Positions 7,641 to 15,331 of a stretch of 35,953 bases of DNA are shown here, piece after piece. Positions within the stretch are counted from its first letter, which is position 1; each line of letters opens with the position of its first letter. A program made the position numbers and the translations under genes. The notes beneath the pieces were generated by a model, which was given only the letters and a program-made list of their open reading frames with translations, made no database searches and was not told the origin of the DNA. The stretch spans positions 1-35,953 of the forward strand of contig JAUVVQ010000025.1 in assembly GCA_030604525.1 (NCBI GenBank). The letters are read 5' to 3'. This stretch comes from Phycisphaerae bacterium (GTDB lineage Bacteria; Planctomycetota; Phycisphaerae; Sedimentisphaerales; Anaerobacaceae).

Positions 7641-8231
7641 ATGAAAGCGAAAACGTTGTGGATTTTGGCTGTCTTGGTTGTTTCTTGTGTCGCACTTTTG
7701 TCTGTGAGACTTTTAGCGATTAGTTTCGAGGAAAAGTCTCAACTTGAAGATTATGGGATTTCTACATTAAAAGGTTTAAAGGCAATTAAGCCAGTTGTTA
7801 TAATTATGGCGCCAGATAAAAAAGCTAATCTTGCCTCTTTAACCGAGAGTGACTTGCAGACACAAGTTGAACTTGCTTTGCGAAAAACCGGAGTGAAAGT
7901 TTCTTTAAAAAAGAATAGTCAGCAAGATTTAAGTGTTGCTCTGCTCAGGGTTTCGGTCCTTTTAAACGACGTTGTCATTTCTAGCGGCGCCCAACTATAT
8001 TCTTTCGTTGCAAATGTTGAACTCACCCAGCTAGTCCAGCTTACCAGAGACTCAGAAATCTACACTGCGGCTAGAACCTGGCCAATGTACGATTTTGAAC
8101 TCCCAATTATAGCAGGTGAAGCAAAAATAGAACAGGCAATTAAAGACGAAGTAACCCGCCAGGTAAACGAATTCTGCAACGACTATCTTGCAGCCAATCC
8201 GAGGGAGCAACAAAAGAGCGAACATATGTGA
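7641..8231 (+). CDS. Exported or membrane-anchored protein of unknown function
   Basis: The 196-residue product has an N-terminal hydrophobic segment (about 5-27) after MKAK, consistent with an uncleaved signal anchor or a signal peptide. A compact mixed alpha/beta domain follows, with a predicted strand KPVVIIMAP, a helix that would end near LRKTG, and a later segment of alternating hydrophobic residues around SFVANVELTQLVQL. It ends in a basic, Gln-rich tail. Similar small periplasmic proteins of unknown role are, to my recollection, frequent in planctomycete-like genomes, but I cannot name the family. GAAAGGAG sits just upstream of the ATG and a strong promoter precedes it. The next gene starts 55 bases downstream and may be co-transcribed. 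Confidence 0.8.
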   Translation: MKAKTLWILAVLVVSCVALLSVRLLAISFEEKSQLEDYGISTLKGLKAIKPVVIIMAPDKKANLASLTESDLQTQVELALRKTGVKVSLKKNSQQDLSVALLRVSVLLNDVVISSGAQLYSFVANVELTQLVQLTRDSEIYTAARTWPMYDFELPIIAGEAKIEQAIKDEVTRQVNEFCNDYLAANPREQQKSEHM

Positions 8232-8286
8232 TCTATAAACGTTACGCGGAACGCAATAGTTTAATCATAATAGGTGCTGAAAGATT

Positions 8287-8871
8287 ATGTCTAACGATGA
8301 AAATTTAGAGAAAATTATCGATAAACTCTGTGAGAACTTAGATTACGCTTGGAGGTATTATTTCACGCTTGAAGCGTTGCATGAGCAAGCTAAATCAGAT
8401 GCTAGCATTATAGATAATTACTCTCTTTTTTTCCTTACCATCTACCATTCATTGTTCGATGCTCTATTTTTGAGGATAGCTCACTTCACTGATAAACGCA
8501 TAAATGTCGTTAGCTTCCACTACTTACACAAGAAAATAGAAAAATGTTATCCAAATAACGATGCCGCAAAGAGGTTGATATCCGAAGGTAGAAATCTTTT
8601 AAATAGCAATACACTCTGCAACCTCAAAAAAATTAAGGATTGGCGGAATAAAGTAGTTGCACACCTCAGTAGTGAGGTATTTCTTCAGGGTTCAGATTTT
8701 TTTGACGAGAATAGATTACATTTACTTGAAATAAGAAAAATTTTAAACACTTTTGAACGGATAATTAAGAAATACGGCTTTCATTTTTTAGAAAGGTTTG
8801 ATTATACACGGTCAAACAACGTAAAAAAAGTTACTAATAGGTTGTTCAGGAGTTTGGGGTGCGATTCCTAA
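8287..8871 (+). CDS. HEPN-fold protein, AbiU2-like candidate RNase
   Basis: The 194-residue, all-helical product carries the HEPN signature at R120-N121 and H126 within KDWRNKVVAHLS, an Arg-polar-x4-His pattern. It is preceded by the long helices typical of AbiU2-like HEPN proteins (for example SLFFLTIYHSLFDALFLRIA, about 46-65). HEPN proteins with this motif are usually metal-independent RNases in abortive-infection or toxin-antitoxin systems. No antitoxin or nucleotidyltransferase partner is adjacent. The gene is AT-rich compared with its neighbours, consistent with horizontal acquisition. The ribosome-binding site is weak (GAAAG). HEPN folds also act as non-catalytic modules, so activity is uncertain. 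Confidence 0.75.
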   Translation: MSNDENLEKIIDKLCENLDYAWRYYFTLEALHEQAKSDASIIDNYSLFFLTIYHSLFDALFLRIAHFTDKRINVVSFHYLHKKIEKCYPNNDAAKRLISEGRNLLNSNTLCNLKKIKDWRNKVVAHLSSEVFLQGSDFFDENRLHLLEIRKILNTFERIIKKYGFHFLERFDYTRSNNVKKVTNRLFRSLGCDS

Positions 8872-8953
8872 GTTGATTGGGGCAGTTTATGAATTCAATT
8901 TTTCAGTAAAATTACCTGACTATAGAATACACCTGGCGGAAAAAGCAGGCACT

Positions 8954-11581
8954 TTATTTTTCGTTAATCTCATTTTTGATTTGGTTTAGCAGATTAATTG
9001 CCTCGATGGGAGTGAGGTTGTTCAGGTCGGTAGAGGCGAGCTTGTCGAGGACGGATTTGTGTTTTCTGACGAAGAGAGTATCGGCGTCCGGCTCTTTGGT
9101 TTTGTGTTTTGCGAGGTGCTCTCCGGTGGCTTCTTTCTGGAAGGTTTCCTGCAGCTCTTCGAGGATTTCATTTGACCTTTTGAGGATATTTTTTGGGACT
9201 CCTGCGAGTTTTGCGACGTGAATACCGTATGATTTGTCGGTTCCGCCGGGCAGGATTTTGTGCAGGAAGATGACATCGTCAGCCCATTCGCGGACGGCGA
9301 CGTTGCAGTTTTTGATGTTTTCGAAGAGTTCGGCCAGCTCGGTAAGCTCGTGGTAGTGCGTAGCGAAGAGGGTTCTGCATTTAATATTTGCGGCGATGTG
9401 CTCAGTGACAGCCCAGGCGAGTGCGAGTCCGTCGTAAGTGCTTGTTCCTCTTCCTACTTCGTCGAGGATAACGAGTGATTTTTCGGAGGCGTTGTTCAGG
9501 ATGTTTGCGATTTCGGTCATTTCGACCATAAAAGTTGACTGTCCTCTTATAAGCTCATCCGAGGCGCCGACCCTGGTGAAGATTCTGTCTGTCAGTCCGA
9601 TGACTGCATCCTGAGCGGGGATAAATGAGCCGGTCTGCGCCATCATAACGAGCAGTGCGGTTTGCCTTATGTAGGTGCTTTTTCCGCTCATATTCGGTCC
9701 TGTTATCATAAGCAAATCTGCTGAGTTTCGGCTTAATTCGATGTCGTTCGGGACGAATTCTTTGCCGAGGGTTTCAGCGAGGACGGGGTGTTTTCCTTCT
9801 TTGATGATGAGCTCTTTGGTGTCAGTCATTTTCGGTCTGTGGTAATTTCTTCTTTTTGCCAGGTATGCCAGTGCAGAAAGGCAGTCAGAGGCGGCGACGG
9901 TCTCGGCGAGCTGCTGGATTCTGGAGACGTAGCCGGCGGTCTGTCGTCGTATTTGTTCGAAGATTTCCTGTTCGAGCTGGATGGTTTTTTCATTGGCGGT
10001 GAGGAGTTTGTTTTCGTATTCTTTCAACTCTTCCGTGATGTATCGTTCGGCGTTTTTTAGGGTTTGTTTCCTGATGTAATGTTGAGGGACTTTATCAGCA
10101 TAGTGGTGAGTAATTTCGATATAGTAACCGAAGACCCTGTTGTAGCCGACTCTGAGTTTTGAGATTCCTGTTTGCCGGATTTGTTCTTTTTGGAAGTTTT
10201 TAAGCCAGGATTTTCCGTCTGATGATATTGAGCGGAGGGAATCGAGCTGTTCGTCGAAAGCATCTTTTATGACGCCTCCTTCGCGGAGGTGGGAGGGACA
10301 GTCTGTTTTTATGGCGGCATCGAGGAGGTCGGCAAGCTCGTCCATAGTGTCGCATTTTTTGGCAAGGTTTAAGAGCAAATCGGCGGAGAAGTTCGAAAGC
10401 GCTTCCCTCAGGATGGGGATTTGCTTTAGAGTTGCAGCGAGGGCGAGGAGGTCTTTCGGGGAGGCGCGGTATGTGCTTACGCGTGCGGCGATACGTTCGA
10501 GGTCTGAAATGTCCGAAAGGAGGTTTCGGAGCTGGTCGAGTTTTTTTTCGTATAGTTTCATTTCTTCAACGGCGTCCTGTCTGAGCTCGATTTCGCCGAG
10601 ATTTGCCAGTGGCATACAGAGCCAGTTTCTAAACATTCTTGCGCCCATTCCCGTGAGAGTTTCGTCGAGGCAGTTCAGGAGGGAACCTTTTTTTGATTCG
10701 CCCCTGATGGTTCTGAGGATTTCGAGACTGAGGAGGGAGTTCTGGTCGATTTGGAGGAATTTATTTCGGTTGATTTTTTTTATTGACCGGATGTGTCCGA
10801 GAGTTGTTTTCTGAGTTTCGTTGAGGTATTCGATGATGGCACCGGCGGGCGGGATGAGGAGCTGGTCTCCGTCTTTTATTCCGAATCCTTCGAGCGTTGC
10901 GGTTCCGAAGTGCTTCAGCAGTTTTCTTTTTGCCTGATAAGGGTCGAAATACCAGGATGGTCGTTCGGTTACGATGGCGCCGGTCAGCTGTTTTATTTCT
11001 TTTGCGATTTTTTTCATTTCGGCTTCGAAAAGCTCTCCGGTGGTGTCAGGCAGGAGGCACTCGGCGGGCGAGAGTCGAAGGATTTCGTCGAGCAGAAGTT
11101 TTTCCGGGACATTCTGGACAAAGAAGTGTCCTGTTGACAAATCGGCCCAGCTTATAGCGGCTTGTTTTTTTTCGGTCAGGTTGATGGCACAGAGGAAGTT
11201 GTCTTTTTTTTCGTCCAGCAGGATGTCGTCGGTGAGAGTTCCGGGTGTTATGATTCTTACGATGTCTCGTTTTACTATACCTTTTGCCTGCTTTGGGTCT
11301 TCTATTTGTTCGCAGACGGCGACTTTTTGTCCCGCCTGGAGCATTTTTCTTATGTAGCCATCGACGGCGTGGTAGGGGACTCCGGCGAGTGGGATGGGAT
11401 TTGCGCCTTTGTTTCGGCTGGTCAGGGTCAGGCCGCAGATGCGTGAGCAGATTTTGGCGTCTTCGTAGAAGGTTTCGTAAAAGTCGCCCATTCGGAAGAA
11501 CAGGATACAGTCGGGGTATTTTTCCTTGAATTGGTGGAACTGTTTCATTGCCGGGGTTAGTTTTTGGTTTTGGGCAAACAT
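8954..11581 (-). CDS. mutS: DNA mismatch repair protein MutS
   Basis: MutS recognises base mismatches and small loops and recruits MutL. The 875-residue length is typical. The mismatch-binding domain carries the Phe-x-Glu motif (F34-Y35-E36 in FFRMGDFYETF). Connector, lever and clamp domains follow. The ATPase domain has Walker A GPNMSGKS (628-635), LVILDEVGRGTSTYDG (about 703-718) and the ATHYHEL motif (739-745). A C-terminal helical tail is present. The ATG at 11581 gives a normal N-terminus (LTPAMKQFHQFK). The promoter -10 box ends only 8 bases upstream and no Shine-Dalgarno is visible, so the mRNA should be almost leaderless. mutL is not in the window. Confidence 0.97.
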   Translation of the reverse strand: MFAQNQKLTPAMKQFHQFKEKYPDCILFFRMGDFYETFYEDAKICSRICGLTLTSRNKGANPIPLAGVPYHAVDGYIRKMLQAGQKVAVCEQIEDPKQAKGIVKRDIVRIITPGTLTDDILLDEKKDNFLCAINLTEKKQAAISWADLSTGHFFVQNVPEKLLLDEILRLSPAECLLPDTTGELFEAEMKKIAKEIKQLTGAIVTERPSWYFDPYQAKRKLLKHFGTATLEGFGIKDGDQLLIPPAGAIIEYLNETQKTTLGHIRSIKKINRNKFLQIDQNSLLSLEILRTIRGESKKGSLLNCLDETLTGMGARMFRNWLCMPLANLGEIELRQDAVEEMKLYEKKLDQLRNLLSDISDLERIAARVSTYRASPKDLLALAATLKQIPILREALSNFSADLLLNLAKKCDTMDELADLLDAAIKTDCPSHLREGGVIKDAFDEQLDSLRSISSDGKSWLKNFQKEQIRQTGISKLRVGYNRVFGYYIEITHHYADKVPQHYIRKQTLKNAERYITEELKEYENKLLTANEKTIQLEQEIFEQIRRQTAGYVSRIQQLAETVAASDCLSALAYLAKRRNYHRPKMTDTKELIIKEGKHPVLAETLGKEFVPNDIELSRNSADLLMITGPNMSGKSTYIRQTALLVMMAQTGSFIPAQDAVIGLTDRIFTRVGASDELIRGQSTFMVEMTEIANILNNASEKSLVILDEVGRGTSTYDGLALAWAVTEHIAANIKCRTLFATHYHELTELAELFENIKNCNVAVREWADDVIFLHKILPGGTDKSYGIHVAKLAGVPKNILKRSNEILEELQETFQKEATGEHLAKHKTKEPDADTLFVRKHKSVLDKLASTDLNNLTPIEAINLLNQIKNEINEK

Positions 11582-11589
11582 AAAGGATG

Positions 11590-11617
11590 ATTATACAGGA
11601 AAGAGAGTGCTTAACAA
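11590..11617 (-). promoter_or_regulatory. mutS promoter giving a nearly leaderless mRNA
   Basis: On the minus strand TTGTTA (11612-11617) and a perfect TATAAT (11590-11595) are 16 bases apart. Only 8 bases separate the -10 box from the mutS ATG, so transcription should start about two bases before the start codon. Confidence 0.55.
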
Positions 11618-11660
11618 CTGTAAAGACAAAAACGAAGCAAAGAGATTACCGCGGTCCGCT

Positions 11661-12920
11661 TTACAGGTCTCCTAAGAAAATATGCTGCTTTTGCGTTGTA
11701 ACGTTTGAGATTGCCACAGTCGCCTTCGGCTCCTTCGCAATGACAGGGATGCTGCCGTTCAGGAGGTCTGTTATGATTTGGTTTGCCTGTTCTTTTGATT
11801 TTATATTTATGAGCTTTCGGAGGAGGTTTTCCTGACGGTTAGTGAAACAGACAGCAGTGTGGAGGTTGAAATCATCGGTGGCGGTGGCCTGCAGGATTTT
11901 TTGTTTTAGTTTTTCCAGGCCGGTGCCGTTTTTAGCGCTTATGGTGACAGTGTTTTTCAGTAATGGTGGGAGTTTGTTTTTTTGGAGTGTCTTCGGCAGG
12001 TCAGATTTATTGAGGACGGTGAGGATTGTTTTGGTTTTTATTTTATCGAGGAGCTGTTTGTCGATTTGTGTTTGGCTTTTGTTGTAATCCAGGACAAGCA
12101 GGATAAGGTGTGCGCGGCTTAAGAGATTCCAGCTTTTTTTCTGAGAGATTTTATCGAGCTCGTTTTTTTGCGGTTCGAGGGATTTTGCAAATCCTGCGGT
12201 GTCGATGAATTCGATTGCAAGTGGATTGATTCGGCAGACGGCGGATACCCAGTCGCGGGTGGTGCCTTCGATGTGTGTTACGATGGATTTTTGTTTTCCG
12301 GCGAGCTGGTTCAGTAGCGTGCTTTTGCCTGCATTTTGGGGACCGGCGATGACGGCTTTGCAGCCGGCGATGATAAGTTTTGCGGTTTTTGTGCGGTCGA
12401 GGATTTTTCTGCATTCATTTTTAATTTCATCGAGGTTTAAGGAGTCGAGGTTTTTGAGCCAGTATTGTATAGTTTTGGAAAGTCCTTTTGTGATTTGGTT
12501 TGCGATTATTTTTGTTCCTTCGACGGTAATGGCTTTTATCCGGGCGATTTTTGCTTCCAGTTCGATGGTGTTCAATTTGTTTTGCAGGGGGAGGAATTTG
12601 TTTAGGAAGTCCTCGTATGCAAGAGGTTTTACGTTCAGGCGTGTGAGCAGTTTCATTATGTCTGCGACGATGAAGGGGTTGCCGTGACAGTTTATTGCGA
12701 GTGAGTCGGTGTTTTCGTATCCGATGGTTACCTGGTCGATGAGGTTTTTGCCGTCATAGATTTTGCCGAGGTAGAAATGTCCCGTTTTCAGGTTATTTTT
12801 AAGTTTTCGGGCCGGCTTAAAGATTTTTTTTATTACAGATAGTGCGGAGTTACCGCAGATTTGTATTGTGGAAATTGCACCAGTTCCCTGTCCTGTTATT
12901 ACAGCGGCGTAGGTTTTCAT
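11661..12920 (-). CDS. mnmE: MnmE-like tRNA-modification GTPase with a repeat-derived C-terminus
   Basis: MnmE works with MnmG to modify wobble uridine of some tRNAs, using GTP and a tetrahydrofolate one-carbon donor. The 419-residue protein has an N-terminal domain (about 1-115), a helical domain and an embedded G domain: G1 GPQNAGKS (193-200), G2 GTTRD (219-223), G3 DTAG (240-243), G4 NKSD (304-307). It is shorter than the usual 450 or so residues. The N-terminal domain lacks the usual stretch ending in GEDVVEISCHGG; only INCHGNP is left. The usual GEFTxRAFLNGK motif is also lost. The C-terminal Cys-x-Gly-Lys is absent: residues 393-417 are encoded by a dispersed repeat and the protein ends HIFLGDL. 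It lies 8 bases after coaX. It may be a degenerate MnmE, or a GTPase with a changed role. Confidence 0.8.
   Translation of the reverse strand: MKTYAAVITGQGTGAISTIQICGNSALSVIKKIFKPARKLKNNLKTGHFYLGKIYDGKNLIDQVTIGYENTDSLAINCHGNPFIVADIMKLLTRLNVKPLAYEDFLNKFLPLQNKLNTIELEAKIARIKAITVEGTKIIANQITKGLSKTIQYWLKNLDSLNLDEIKNECRKILDRTKTAKLIIAGCKAVIAGPQNAGKSTLLNQLAGKQKSIVTHIEGTTRDWVSAVCRINPLAIEFIDTAGFAKSLEPQKNELDKISQKKSWNLLSRAHLILLVLDYNKSQTQIDKQLLDKIKTKTILTVLNKSDLPKTLQKNKLPPLLKNTVTISAKNGTGLEKLKQKILQATATDDFNLHTAVCFTNRQENLLRKLINIKSKEQANQIITDLLNGSIPVIAKEPKATVAISNVTTQKQHIFLGDL
11669..11744. repeat. 76-bp dispersed repeat element, copy B, inside mnmE
   Basis: It is identical to 2412-2487 except for two adjacent bases. 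It supplies codons 393 onward of mnmE (reading VIAKEPKATVAIS...) up to two codons before the stop. The element must therefore have entered, or extended, the 3' end of the gene. Confidence 0.85.
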
Positions 12921-12928
12921 AATTTGAA

Positions 12929-13720
12929 TTAGACCTGTTTATTTTCAAGATATTTTTTGTAAGCGAGAGCGGTACCTTTTACGACGAGATTCGGGACGAA
13001 TGAGTCGATGAAGCTGCAGTCGCTTTTTATAACTTCAGCGGCTTGTCCGGTGATGACAGTTTTAGGCCAGGTGCCGATTTTTTCGGCGTATTTTCGTGTA
13101 ATTTCCTGTAATGCTCCGACGGCGGAGTAGTAGAGTCCGCAGTTGATGGCATCTTTAGTATTTTTTCCGAATGGTAATTTTGGTTTCGATACCTGTTTTA
13201 TATTTGGTAATGCGGCGGTATTTTTGTTCAGCGCATCTGCGGCGGCCTGGAACCCCGGGAAGATAGCCCCGCCGGCGAAGACGCCCCTGTCATCGACGAG
13301 GTCGATGGTTACGGCGGTGCCGAAGTCGGCGACGACGACGGCGGTTTCTACGACGGCGAAAGCGGCGGCGGCGGCGGTTATTCGGTCAGAGCCGACGTCA
13401 TTTTTTTCTTCGATACCAAGTTTTATGGGAAACGGGATGTCTTTTCCGAGGATTTTAATATTTTCGCCGAGCTGCTGTTTTGCGATTTTTTTAACCAGCT
13501 GCGTCCATTGAGGTTTGACACTGCTTACGACGATGACACCATCGCGTTTTTTTTCTTTTGAGGTTTTCAGGACCGGGATTTTGCTCCAGGCGGAGGTAAT
13601 AGCTTTTTTGAGTTTTTCGGCTGCCTTTCCTGATACGGATTCGATATATTTTTCCTGTTCTTTCAGGAACAAGCCAATGTTAATATTAGTATTGCCTATG
13701 TCAACGGCGATAAGGTTCAT
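12929..13720 (-). CDS. coaX: Type III pantothenate kinase
   Basis: CoaX phosphorylates pantothenate, the first step of coenzyme A synthesis, and unlike type I enzymes is not feedback-inhibited by CoA. The 263-residue length is normal. The ASKHA-fold phosphate motif is VDIGNTNINIG near the N-terminus. DVGSDR (about 108-113) and the ADFGTAVTIDLVDDRG...GGAIFPGF region (about 130-160) are the family's substrate and metal motifs. The gene is 3 bases downstream of obg and 8 bases upstream of mnmE, so the three are probably one transcript. A birA gene, often found beside coaX, is absent. Confidence 0.95.
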   Translation of the reverse strand: MNLIAVDIGNTNINIGLFLKEQEKYIESVSGKAAEKLKKAITSAWSKIPVLKTSKEKKRDGVIVVSSVKPQWTQLVKKIAKQQLGENIKILGKDIPFPIKLGIEEKNDVGSDRITAAAAAFAVVETAVVVADFGTAVTIDLVDDRGVFAGGAIFPGFQAAADALNKNTAALPNIKQVSKPKLPFGKNTKDAINCGLYYSAVGALQEITRKYAEKIGTWPKTVITGQAAEVIKSDCSFIDSFVPNLVVKGTALAYKKYLENKQV

Positions 13721-13723
13721 AAT

Positions 13724-14731
13724 TTATTTCTCCGTTTTTCTTTTTATTTTTATTATTTTTTTCCAGAGCGCTTCGTTCAATTCCTTTAGTCCTTCTCCGG
13801 TGACGGCAGAGATTGGATAAATATGTTTTTTGATTTTTTTTTGCAGATTTTCAATAATTTTTTCATCCGGGTCGAGGTCGATTTTGTTTGCGGCGATGAC
13901 TTCCGGTTTTTGGGCGAGTTTTTTGCTGTATTGTTTCAATTCGCTTCTTATAGTGTGATAGTTTTTCACGGGGTCGGAATCGTCGGCGGGGTAAATATCG
14001 ATGATGTGGGCGATGACGGAAGTTCTTTCGATGTGTTTGAGGAATTCGAGTCCAAGCCCGGCACCGTTGTGAGCGCCTTCGATTATGCCGGGGATGTCAG
14101 CCATAAGGAATCGTCTGAAATCAGTAAGCTGGACGGTTCCGAGGATGGGTTCGAGAGTTGTGAAGGGGTATTCAGCGATTTTTGGTTTTGCGGCGGAGCA
14201 TCTTGAGATAAGGGTGCTTTTTCCGGCGTTCGGCAGGCCTACGAGTCCGACGTCGGCGATGAGTTTTAAGACGAGCTTTAAGTTTCTTTCTTGTCCTTTT
14301 TTGCCTTTGGTTGTGGTTCTGGGTGCCTGGTTTGTGGCGGTGGCGAATTGCTTATTGCCTTTTCCTCCTTTTCCGCCTCTGCAGATTAACACCTTGATGC
14401 CGAGGCGGTTCATATCTTTGAGGAGCAGATTTAAATCATCGTCATATATGAGCGTTCCCGGCGGGACTTTTAGTATGAGTGTTTTTCCATTTGCTCCGTA
14501 TTTGTTTGCACCCTGTCCACTTTTTCCGTTACCTGCTTTGAAGTGGTGTTTTCCAGCGAAATCGAGCAGCGTATCGACGTTATTTACAGTTTGGAAATAG
14601 AGGTCTCCTCCGTTTCCCCCGTTTCCGCCGTCCGGTCCACCTTTTGGGACGAACTTTTCCCTTCTGAAGCTCAGGCAGCCGTTCCCGCCGTCGCCCGCTT
14701 TGACCCAGATTTTTGCTTCGTCAACGAACAT
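13724..14731 (-). CDS. obgE: Obg-family GTPase, ribosome assembly factor
   Basis: Obg binds the 50S subunit and acts in its late assembly and in stress signalling. The 335-residue protein has the glycine-rich Obg fold (1-155, with GDGGNGCLSFRREKFVPKGG and GGNGGNGGD). The G domain follows with G1 GLPNAGKS (165-172), G3 DIPG (212-215), G4 NKID (282-285) and G5 SAVTGEG (308-314). The C-terminal extension found in some Obg proteins is absent. The gene has its own extended -10 promoter and heads the obg-coaX-mnmE operon. rpmA lies upstream, but a strong hairpin (14892-14919) separates the two transcripts. Confidence 0.96.
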   Translation of the reverse strand: MFVDEAKIWVKAGDGGNGCLSFRREKFVPKGGPDGGNGGNGGDLYFQTVNNVDTLLDFAGKHHFKAGNGKSGQGANKYGANGKTLILKVPPGTLIYDDDLNLLLKDMNRLGIKVLICRGGKGGKGNKQFATATNQAPRTTTKGKKGQERNLKLVLKLIADVGLVGLPNAGKSTLISRCSAAKPKIAEYPFTTLEPILGTVQLTDFRRFLMADIPGIIEGAHNGAGLGLEFLKHIERTSVIAHIIDIYPADDSDPVKNYHTIRSELKQYSKKLAQKPEVIAANKIDLDPDEKIIENLQKKIKKHIYPISAVTGEGLKELNEALWKKIIKIKRKTEK

Positions 14732-14771
14732 TTTCGGATTTGTATTCCTAAGTGATTAGTTTTAGAAAGAG

Positions 14772-14780
14772 ATTATACCA
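14772..14780 (-). promoter_or_regulatory. Extended -10 promoter of obg operon
   Basis: On the minus strand the sequence TGGTATAAT is a perfect extended -10 (TGnTATAAT). No good -35 box is visible 17 bases upstream, as is usual for this class. The leader would be about 35 bases. Confidence 0.55.
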
Positions 14781-14796
14781 ATTGTATTTAATATAT

Positions 14797-14814
14797 GCAC
14801 GTGGTCTAACGGGG
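14797..14814. repeat. Copy of a TCTAACGGGG dispersed word with adjoining palindrome
   Basis: GCACGTGGTCTAACGGGG here closely resembles GCACGTTTCTAACGGGG near 531-547. Right after it, GGATTTAC-TAC-GTAAATCC forms a small hairpin (about 14813-14831). This suggests a small interspersed element rather than a gene. Confidence 0.45.
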
Positions 14815-14891
14815 ATTTACTACGTAAATCCTTTTTACCCGTCGTTTACGCTCCGGGCTCTGTTGGGTTAATGCCAACCGGTATTATATAA

Positions 14892-14919
14892 AAAAGGATG
14901 GTAAATATACCATCCTTTT
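14892..14919 (-). terminator. rpmA terminator, perfect 12-bp stem
   Basis: AAAAGGATGGTA (14892-14903) and TACCATCCTTTT (14908-14919) pair perfectly around a 4-base loop. The A/T-rich ends make it function in both directions. It separates rpmA from obg. Confidence 0.8.
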
Positions 14920-14987
14920 GTTTTCGATGTTTTTTTTGAGGAGTTCAGCAGGATAAGGGGTTTGCTCGGTCGTTTTCGGTGCCTGGG

Positions 14988-15221
14988 TTATAGTACATTT
15001 ACAAAACGGTTGTGGAACTTGACTTTGCCTTCACTGGTTGCGAATAAAGTAAAATCTCTTCCCATACCGACGTTTTTCCCGGCGAAGAATTTTGTTCCTT
15101 TTTGCCGCACTATGATAGAGCCGCTTTTGACGGTTTGTCCGCCATAACATTTTACACCCCTGTATTTAGGGTTGCTGTCTCTACCGTTTCTTGAAGAGCC
15201 CTGTCCTTTTTTATGAGCCAT
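14988..15221 (-). CDS. rpmA: Ribosomal protein bL27
   Basis: bL27 sits in the large ribosomal subunit, with its N-terminal tail reaching toward the peptidyl-transferase centre. The product has 77 residues, slightly shorter than the usual 84-90. It begins [19 protein letters not shown], the mature N-terminus with no cleavable leader, and contains [15 protein letters not shown] and [12 protein letters not shown] lies about 10 bases upstream of the ATG. rplU (bL21), the standard upstream partner, is missing: the upstream neighbour is a thioredoxin gene. The rpmA-obg linkage is conserved but split by a terminator. Confidence 0.97.
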   Translation of the reverse strand: MAHKKGQGSSRNGRDSNPKYRGVKCYGGQTVKSGSIIVRQKGTKFFAGKNVGMGRDFTLFATSEGKVKFHNRFVNVL

Positions 15222-15331
15222 AATTGAAGCCTCGTATGTAAGTTTGTAATGTTGAACAGTTTGGATTAAAGGGTTGATTATAGGTTAGTCAGTTAGTTTT
15301 GTCCAGTTAATTTTTGTGTTTATTTTTATGT

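Noticed and set aside
14760-14987. tRNA or small RNA gene between obg and rpmA
   Set aside because: There is no cloverleaf and no GTTCGA-type arm; the region is a repeat plus a terminator.
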